Assembly: GCA_910585165.1 (NCBI GenBank)
Contig: CAJUBX010000024.1
Location: 1 to 25,976, forward strand
Origin: an uncultured Oscillibacter sp.
Lineage (GTDB): Bacteria; Bacillota; Clostridia; Oscillospirales; Oscillospiraceae
Length of the DNA stretch: 25,976 bases
Reading direction: 5' to 3'
Positions 21,894 through 25,976 of this stretch are shown here, piece after piece (the stretch's first letter is position 1; the number at the start of each line of letters is the position of its first letter). A program made the position numbers and the translations under genes. The notes under the pieces are model-generated. The model was not told the DNA's origin and did no database searches. It worked only from the letters and a program-made list of their open reading frames with translations.

Positions 21894-22157
21894 TCAGTCG
21901 TATGGCATAATTTTCTCCCGCCGTACAGGCTGGGGCGCGCCAGGGTCTATCGGCTCGTATTGGAAGCCATGGTCGCCGTCAATGGGGTGGTCGTGAAGTA
22001 CATAATCATTCAGGATGTCGCGAGGGATACTATCGAACGCTTTACAGCAGAGTAACCCGTCTATATATCCGATGTAATTTTTGCATTTGCCGCATTGGGG
22101 AGTATGGGGCATTGGATTATCCCACCAGCGAGAATCACTATATGGCTTTTTCCCCAT
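21894..22157 (-). CDS. Small cysteine-rich protein downstream of the ADP-ribosyltransferase fusion
   Basis: This 87-residue protein starts at ATG 22157, with GGAGG lying inside the last codons of the upstream gene; the stop codon of that gene is 3 bases upstream. A CGKC pair and a CC (CGKCKNYIGYIDGLLCCKAF) could bind zinc. The C-terminal block SIPRDILNDYVLHDHPIDGD, HGFQYEPI is the family signature as I recall it: small cytoplasmic proteins often encoded beside phage minor capsid or toxin-like genes. The tight coupling to the ART suggests an immunity protein or packaging partner, which is inference only. Confidence 0.7.
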   Translation of the reverse strand: MGKKPYSDSRWWDNPMPHTPQCGKCKNYIGYIDGLLCCKAFDSIPRDILNDYVLHDHPIDGDHGFQYEPIDPGAPQPVRREKIMPYD

Positions 22158-22158
22158 A

Positions 22159-23160
22159 TCATAGTTCCTCCATGTAAATAGTATGTCCATCTATCCGAGT
22201 TGGAATGAAAACGGTATCACGTTTAAATAGTATTTCTTTTTCCCCAAGGTTGTATGATAAGAGATTCTTCCCGTGCTTAGAAACTATAACATACTGTATC
22301 TCCATACTTTCATCATAGACATCTAATGAGGCCGATGTATATGCATTAAATTGTTTGGGAACGCCGACAACATGGTCCGCCACGAAAGCGTCCACATCTT
22401 CAATTTCCAGGCCCTTGGACAGGGACCTGTAAATCGTCCCCTGTACCTCCGGCATCTTCTCCAGCGCCCGGTCAAGGTCCTGGATCAGCTGGCGGTCCGC
22501 CGCCGTGAGACGCAGGCCCTTGCGGAGCTTATTGTTGATCTTATAAGAATCGCTGCTGATGTAGGCGTTCAGCGCCCGCTGCTCGCGGCCGGTTAATGGA
22601 ATTATACCAGATTGAGCGGGACCGTCAACATATTTTTCCTTCCATTCCTGAAACTTGATATTCTCCGGCAGCGGCTCAGCGTCGATCCGGCGGTTGAACA
22701 TCCCCTTGTCCCCAAAGTCCGCCACCACGATGCACAGGCAGTTGGGATGAATGGGCGGGAAGTTGATTCCGGCTTCCGCCTCCTCTACGGCGAAGGTCCT
22801 GCCGTTCAGTGAGGCGCAGGCACAGCCGCCGCTCCTCTCGGTGCCGCCGATGAACCGATACCGCTTGATTCCATTTTCCTTGTAGGCCATCAGCTCGCCC
22901 TGATTGGCGAAGTATTTGCATTCCGTCCGCACCAGCCGCTCTGCGTTGTAGCGGCCCTTGTCCATTACATCGTCGATGGCCTTGGCCATCTTCTGGACGC
23001 CGCTGCCCTGGATGAAGCCCAGAGTGATTTCGCGCCTGGCCAGCGCGGACAGGTGGTCACAGGCCCCCCATACCGCCTCGGAGAAGGTCCGCTCACTCCA
23101 GGGATGGTGCAGCACCGTTTCCAACAGCTTCTCGTCGATTTTCGCCACATGGAACCCCAT
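22159..23160 (-). pseudogene. Minor capsid (Mu gpF/SPP1 gp7-like) C-terminal half fused to an ADP-ribosyltransferase domain; 5' truncated
   Basis: From the in-frame ATG at 23160 there are 333 codons. Residues 22-155 match the C-terminal half of phage head morphogenesis proteins: AERLVRTECKYFANQGELMA, then GGCACASLNGRTF, INFPPIHPNCLCIVV with its Cys/His cluster. After a linker, residues 190-333 form an R-S-E type ADP-ribosyltransferase: Arg245 in GTIYRSLSKG, the S-T-S-like step in AYTSAS (273-278), and the E-x-E of LGEKEILFKRDT (Glu307/309). The N-terminal half of the capsid domain is missing: upstream DNA is the tail of gemA. The ART active-site residues all look intact. Whether the fragment is translated is unclear, as no good ribosome binding site precedes 23160. 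Confidence 0.82.
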
Positions 23161-23169
23161 GCCAATGCC

Positions 23170-23646
23170 CCGCTGGAGGGAAAAGCAGCTTGGCCACATA
23201 CTTCTTCAGCACCTCGATCAGCTTGTTGCCGTCCTGGAAGGTCAGCCACGCAAAGGGCTGCGCGGGAACAGCATCCACCTGCAGTTCCTTTTTGATGATT
23301 CCGCACAGGCGCTCCCCCAGGGAGGCCGCAGAGGGCGCTGTGTCGCGTTTTTGCAGTTCATACATCAATCCCAAGCCTTGCGCTGCTGGGTCGCTGTGGC
23401 CCCTCCGGGACGCTCTGCATGTTCCTTTGGCCTGCGCCGGGGAGGAGGGGCGCCGCCCTGCCGCTTCTCCAGGTCCCGGATCACCGTCTGGGCTTCGGCG
23501 TAGGTCAGGGCCTTCACCGAGCTTTTTCCGGTAATGGAGGCCACCAGGTCATGCAGGCTGTCGCCGGCATTGCCTCGCTCCACGATACCCAAAGCGCTGC
23601 CGATAGCGTAAATCTTTCGGATTTGCTGTGCGGCGATAGCAGCCAT
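23170..23646 (-). pseudogene. gemA: GemA (Mu gp16) family regulator, frameshifted and fused to other phage DNA
   Basis: The start ATG 23646 has GGGGGAAG nearby. The first frame reads AAIAAQQIRKIYAIGSALGI and SLHDLVASITGKSSVKALTY, the DUF1018/GemA hallmark, and stops at 23365 after TQQRKAWD. A -1 shift at about 23372 resumes with LMYELQKRDTAPSAASLGER, LCGIIKKEL, FAWLTFQDGNKLIEVLKKYV, which is the normal C-terminal half. One base lost between TGG and GATTG explains it. Mu GemA alters host gene expression. After KKYVAKL, near 23190, similarity ends and the DNA becomes the middle of the minor capsid gene. Confidence 0.82.
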
Positions 23647-23668
23647 GCCGCTTCCCCCTTCCGTTACG

Positions 23669-24373
23669 TTATACCTTCGGCGTCTCGGCCTCGATGCCGA
23701 CCTTGATGGTCTCCTCCACGATGACGGCGGCCCGAATGATGTCAATCGCCTCCTGCGGGCTGCCCTTCCACCCGGCGGCCTGAAGCACCTGGGTTAGCCA
23801 CTCCCAGTTGATGACCTCGGCGGCCAGGTAGGCCCAATCGCTGGCCTCCTGCTCCGGCAGTCCGGCCACCTTCATCAGCATGGCCTTGTCCCTGTCCCAG
23901 CGCCCCTTCAGCTTCTTGCGCAGGGTGGCCTGGATTTTGGGGTCGGCGCTGATCTGGCCGATCACGCTGTCCAGACTTCCCTCGGTATAGCTGCCCTGGG
24001 CCGCCATAGCCAGCAGCTTCTTGCAGGGGGCGGTCATGGTGTCGGTGGTCTCTGTTTTGATGAAATCCCCGGCGATTTTGCCCAGCAGTTCCTTCACCAT
24101 GGTCAGCGACACCGGCTTTACCGAGGCGGCGTTGGTCACCGTCACCCGGCTGTTCTGGTTCCCCCAATAGGAGGCGGTCAGCAGCTTGGTGTCCTTCAGG
24201 TCATCGGTGGCCAGCGTTTCAAAGAATCCCTTCAGCCAGTCTATGCGCTCCTTGATACGGCCGGCCTCCAGGGCCAGGGCGGCGTACTCATCCACATACG
24301 CCTTGATCTGCTCAGCCTGACACTCCTCCGGGGTCTTGAGTGCAACCAGGCCATTTTGTACCACATCAGCCAC
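23669..24373 (-). CDS. Uncharacterised early phage protein, 234 residues
   Basis: A GTG start at 24373, overlapping the preceding stop, is preferred because GGAG lies 7 bases upstream; an ATG further upstream would extend through the AbrB-like gene in another frame. The protein is helical: QAEQIKAYVDEYAALALEAG, RIKERIDWLKGFFETLATDD, then SYWGNQNSRVTVTNAASVKP with KTETTDTMTAPCKKLLAMAA, and a C-terminal helical region EVINWEWLTQVLQAAGWKG. Residues 20-90 (a helix followed by a short beta part) hint at Gam or DUF3164-type early proteins of Mu-like phages, but I cannot assign it. It lies between AbrB-like and gemA, a position often held by DNA-protection genes. Confidence 0.8.
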   Translation of the reverse strand: MADVVQNGLVALKTPEECQAEQIKAYVDEYAALALEAGRIKERIDWLKGFFETLATDDLKDTKLLTASYWGNQNSRVTVTNAASVKPVSLTMVKELLGKIAGDFIKTETTDTMTAPCKKLLAMAAQGSYTEGSLDSVIGQISADPKIQATLRKKLKGRWDRDKAMLMKVAGLPEQEASDWAYLAAEVINWEWLTQVLQAAGWKGSPQEAIDIIRAAVIVEETIKVGIEAETPKV

Positions 24374-24620
24374 GGACGCGCTCCACCTCCTCCCGGATGC
24401 CCAGGAAACACTCGCGGCAGATCTCAAACCCCTTGAAGCTCACCACCTCACAGGCGCCGCCGCAGATATTGCAGCTGGCACGGTGCTTCCGAAGCAGCAG
24501 CCCGCCGTCCCCGGTGGCGGTGATGTCCAGCGCCATGCCGCCCTGAAACCCAAGCTGGTGCCGCAGCTGCTGCGGGATGGTCAGGGCGCCTTTTTTGCCC
24601 ATGCGTTTTTGTGCGTTCAT
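24366..24620 (-). CDS. AbrB/MazE-like DNA-binding protein with zinc-finger C-terminus
   Basis: This is an 84-residue protein from ATG 24620; GGAGG lies 7 bases upstream, while the ATG at 24626 is only one base from it. Residues 7-44 look like a swapped-hairpin AbrB domain (GKKGALTIPQQLRHQLGFQG, then MALDITATGDGGLLL). A four-cysteine zinc site follows (CNICGG...CREC). Such proteins bind DNA and act as transition-state or phage regulators. It lies in the early region between the 54-residue protein and the 234-residue unknown protein. Confidence 0.8.
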   Translation of the reverse strand: MNAQKRMGKKGALTIPQQLRHQLGFQGGMALDITATGDGGLLLRKHRASCNICGGACEVVSFKGFEICRECFLGIREEVERVRG

Positions 24621-24701
24621 CCGCATACCTCCTTATCATTTTGCCTCACTCTGCATTCTCTCGGGCTTGTGACCGGCTCCCTGGGGAGGCTGCATTAAGG
24701 C

Positions 24702-24716
24702 GGGGGCCGCGCCCCC
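24702..24716. other. Small GC hairpin between early phage genes
   Basis: GGGGGC (24702-24707) and GCCCCC (24711-24716) pair around CGC just after the stop of the 54-residue gene. No T-run follows. It could stabilise the transcript; the rest of the 24627-24720 gap shows nothing recognisable. Confidence 0.35.
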
Positions 24717-24720
24717 TGGG

Positions 24721-24885
24721 TTATCGGGCGGCCCCGAAGTCTTCCAGCTGAAGCTGCTCCGGCAGCTTCTCGGTGATGGACACCACCTTGGCGTCCCCAA
24801 ACCGCTCCAGGTGCATGGCCAGAGCCTCCTTGATCCCGATGGTCTGACCAGGTGGGGCGTTTACTTGGATTGTGATGATTAACAC
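24721..24885 (-). CDS. Small 54-residue phage protein
   Basis: From GTG 24885, with GGAGG 9 bases upstream in the last codons of the previous gene, the frame reads VLIITIQVNAPPGQTIGIKE, then ALAMHLERFGDAKVVSITEK and LPEQLQLEDFGAAR. The alternation of a beta strand, helix and strand suggests a small folded protein rather than chance. It lies 4 bases after the zinc-ribbon gene's stop. I do not recognise the family. The length is below the usual ORF cutoffs, so it is easily missed. Confidence 0.75.
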   Translation of the reverse strand: MLIITIQVNAPPGQTIGIKEALAMHLERFGDAKVVSITEKLPEQLQLEDFGAAR

Positions 24886-24889
24886 CTAA

Positions 24890-25270
24890 TCACACCTCCA
24901 TACGCTCCAGTTTCGTCACATCAAACCCACCCGGAAAGCCTTTTAATTTGACTACTGTGCTGCCACAAACCTTCCATGGTTCGCTTACCACTTGCCAGAT
25001 GCGATCAGCATAATGCTCAGCTTCCAAGCAGTTGACCATTTTTACCATATCGCCAATGCGAGGGGCTATCACCTTCTCGTTGCCCGTGGCCTGGACGGCC
25101 CTCCGGGTGCGCTCCGCAGGTTCCTCCCGCCGCCTTGGGATGGCGGCCAGGGCCTCCATCATCCCGCACTCCGGGCAAATTTCTGTGGTGCTATCCTTGC
25201 GGGAGAGGGCGGGCGGTTCAGAATAAGCCCGTCCGCATATAGGGCAAACCGATGACAGTTTCCTTTTCAT
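24890..25270 (-). CDS. Zinc-ribbon phage protein
   Basis: This is a 126-residue protein from ATG 25270, preceded by AGGAGG 6 bases upstream. Two CxxC pairs (CPICGRAYSEPPALSRKDST, then EICPECGMMEAL) form a zinc ribbon near the N-terminus. The rest (APRIGDMVKMVNCLEAEHYA, WQVVSEPWKVCGSTVVKLKG) resembles a small SH3-like domain. Frequent in early regions of clostridial phages, its function is unknown. Longer starts would overlap the 23-residue peptide gene. Confidence 0.8.
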   Translation of the reverse strand: MKRKLSSVCPICGRAYSEPPALSRKDSTTEICPECGMMEALAAIPRRREEPAERTRRAVQATGNEKVIAPRIGDMVKMVNCLEAEHYADRIWQVVSEPWKVCGSTVVKLKGFPGGFDVTKLERMEV

Positions 25271-25280
25271 AAAGCTCCTC

Positions 25281-25352
25281 CTATCTCCGTCCCATCCAGG
25301 CCAGAATGATGATTGTCCCACAAATAATTGCCGTGATTGCCACTGCGGTCAT
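25281..25352 (-). CDS. 23-residue single-span membrane peptide
   Basis: The frame MTAVAITAIICGTIIILAWMGRR begins at ATG 25352 with AAGGAGG 8 bases upstream. Residues 2-19 are one hydrophobic helix, ended by two arginines at the C-terminus. The peptide fits the gap between the MuB-like stop and the zinc-ribbon start exactly, and has as good a ribosome binding site as any gene in the operon. Small hydrophobic peptides are common in phages (holin-like, superinfection or stress peptides). No specific role can be given. Confidence 0.6.
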   Translation of the reverse strand: MTAVAITAIICGTIIILAWMGRR

Positions 25353-25365
25353 TCAACACACCTCC

Positions 25366-25976
25366 TTACACCAGGCCGATGCCCATAGTCCGGGCCATGC
25401 CGTACAGGCCCTCATAGCCGATATCCTCGTTATTGACGGCGTTGTTATAGACGTTGACCGCGCCCCGGACGCCCCATTTGCTCCGGCAGATGCCGTGCAG
25501 AAATGTCAGCTCCTTCTTTTTCCCATCCTCCGCCAGCTTGGGAAACAGCGCCTTTACGTCATCGCCCGTGACCTTGCGGGTGCTGTAGTAGCGGTTCATG
25601 CGGATGCGGCTGAACAGCTGGGCGAAGCGGGCCTCCTGCCTGCCCACCATCCGGGCATAAACCTCCGTGTTGCCGATCAGGGCGATGCCTACGCCCGGCT
25701 GGCCGGTGATGGGGTTGGGGTCGGCCCAGGCCCTGATCTCCTCCAGGGCGCGCAGCTGCAGGTGCTGGGCCTCGTCAATGATAATCACCTTGTTCGTCCC
25801 CTCCAGCTTCTCCCGGATGGACAGCATCAGCTCCAGCTTGTTCCGGCTCTCCGGCGCCTTCAGCGCCCGCGCCATCAGCTTCAGAAGATTGCCCAGGGTG
25901 CCGATGCTGGGCGTGGCCTGAATATAGGTAACACCGCACAAAAGGGATGCGGGGAGCAAGAGAATATGGTAAAATA
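25366..25976 (-). CDS. MuB-like AAA ATPase (transposition activator), N-terminus missing
   Basis: About 200 codons run from the right edge to a TAA at 25366. Walker B is in KVIIIDEAQHL, and sensor-like GIALIGNTEVYARMVG and arginine-finger-like RFAQLFSRI follow. The C-terminal helical region (DDVKALFPKLAEDGKKK, WGVRGAVNVYNNAVNNED) completes the fold. MuB binds DNA and directs transposase to target sites. Conserved sequence begins at GVTYIQATPS (about 25925). The 16 residues before it (to the edge) do not look like the family, and no Walker A GKT is in view. The N-terminus is thus cut either by the window or by rearrangement. Confidence 0.82.
   Translation of the reverse strand, partial: FYHILLLPASLLCGVTYIQATPSIGTLGNLLKLMARALKAPESRNKLELMLSIREKLEGTNKVIIIDEAQHLQLRALEEIRAWADPNPITGQPGVGIALIGNTEVYARMVGRQEARFAQLFSRIRMNRYYSTRKVTGDDVKALFPKLAEDGKKKELTFLHGICRSKWGVRGAVNVYNNAVNNEDIGYEGLYGMARTMGIGLV

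Larger units (their letters stand above)
9826..25976 (-). mobile_element. Degraded Mu-like prophage with PBSX-type contractile tail
   Basis: All genes run leftward in the order MuB-like ATPase, early accessory genes, GemA, minor capsid, scaffold, major capsid, connectors, tail, baseplate. MuB plus GemA mark a transposable (Mu-like) phage, while sheath to baseplate follow the Bacillus PBSX xkdK-xkdU order. Transposase MuA and repressor would lie beyond the right edge. The lysis, terminase and portal genes and the N-terminal half of the gpF-like protein are absent between 23190 and 23160. The left end stops inside gp48, with no tail fibre or recognisable phage end. The element is therefore defective as it stands in this sequence. 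Confidence 0.8.

Noticed and set aside
9826..25976. A phage-tail-like bacteriocin (tailocin) interpretation
   Set aside because: Although the tail is PBSX-like, the presence of major capsid, scaffold, minor capsid and MuB genes fits a damaged prophage better than a streamlined tailocin, and tail fibres are absent.

Overview
The window looks like a GC-rich chromosome segment of a gut-type Firmicute, most likely Oscillospiraceae (Flavonifractor/Lawsonibacter-like). The grounds are consistent AGGAGG-type ribosome binding sites, a TnpX-like serine recombinase, conjugative-element debris and a clostridial Mu/PBSX-like prophage. This placement is an inference from gene content and style, not a database match.

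Region A (1-1350, leftward) is mobile-element debris. It holds the N-terminal 254 codons of a ParB-like protein with a long disordered AT-hook-bearing leader (cut by the window edge), a bidirectional terminator, and an isolated Sel1-repeat fragment probably left from a relaxase C-terminus. A very long perfect hairpin separates this debris from region B.

Region B (1532-8791) is a complete sugar or sugar-acid utilisation cassette. A leftward operon runs class II ketose-bisphosphate aldolase -> PfkB sugar kinase -> TctC-type binding lipoprotein -> TctB -> TctA -> DeoR-type regulator. Opposite it is a rightward class I mannose-6-phosphate isomerase. An isomerase, kinase and aldolase could together form a short path from a hexose phosphate to triose phosphates, fed by a tripartite tricarboxylate-type transporter. 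The deoR promoter carries a palindrome in its -35/-10 spacer, and its half-site recurs between the aldolase and manA genes.

Region C (8792-9830) is a scar: two strong hairpins, the C-terminal half of an IS3-family transposase, and the N-terminal catalytic domain of a large serine recombinase. The recombinase is cut off exactly where the phage begins.

Region D (about 9826-25976, all leftward) is a Mu-like prophage with a PBSX/Xkd-type contractile tail. In transcription order it encodes a MuB-like ATPase, a 23-residue membrane peptide, a zinc-ribbon protein, a small 54-residue protein, an AbrB-like zinc protein, an unknown 234-residue protein and GemA. The capsid part follows: a minor capsid/ADP-ribosyltransferase fusion, its small Cys-rich neighbour, scaffold and major capsid. 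Next come four connector and tail-completion proteins, an uncharacterised protein, sheath, tube, a chaperone with a textbook A_AAA_AAC slippery site, tape measure, and baseplate genes xkdP/Q/R/S/T and gp48. The prophage is clearly degraded or rearranged. MuB lacks its Walker A in this window, gemA and xkdR are frameshifted, and the segment from the end of gemA to the middle of the gpF-like gene (lysis, terminase and portal genes) is missing. gp48 is truncated and no tail fibre follows. Either this is a decayed prophage, or some joins are assembly artefacts.

No tRNA, rRNA or CRISPR array was seen, and no stretch longer than 300 bases lacks a gene or gene remnant.
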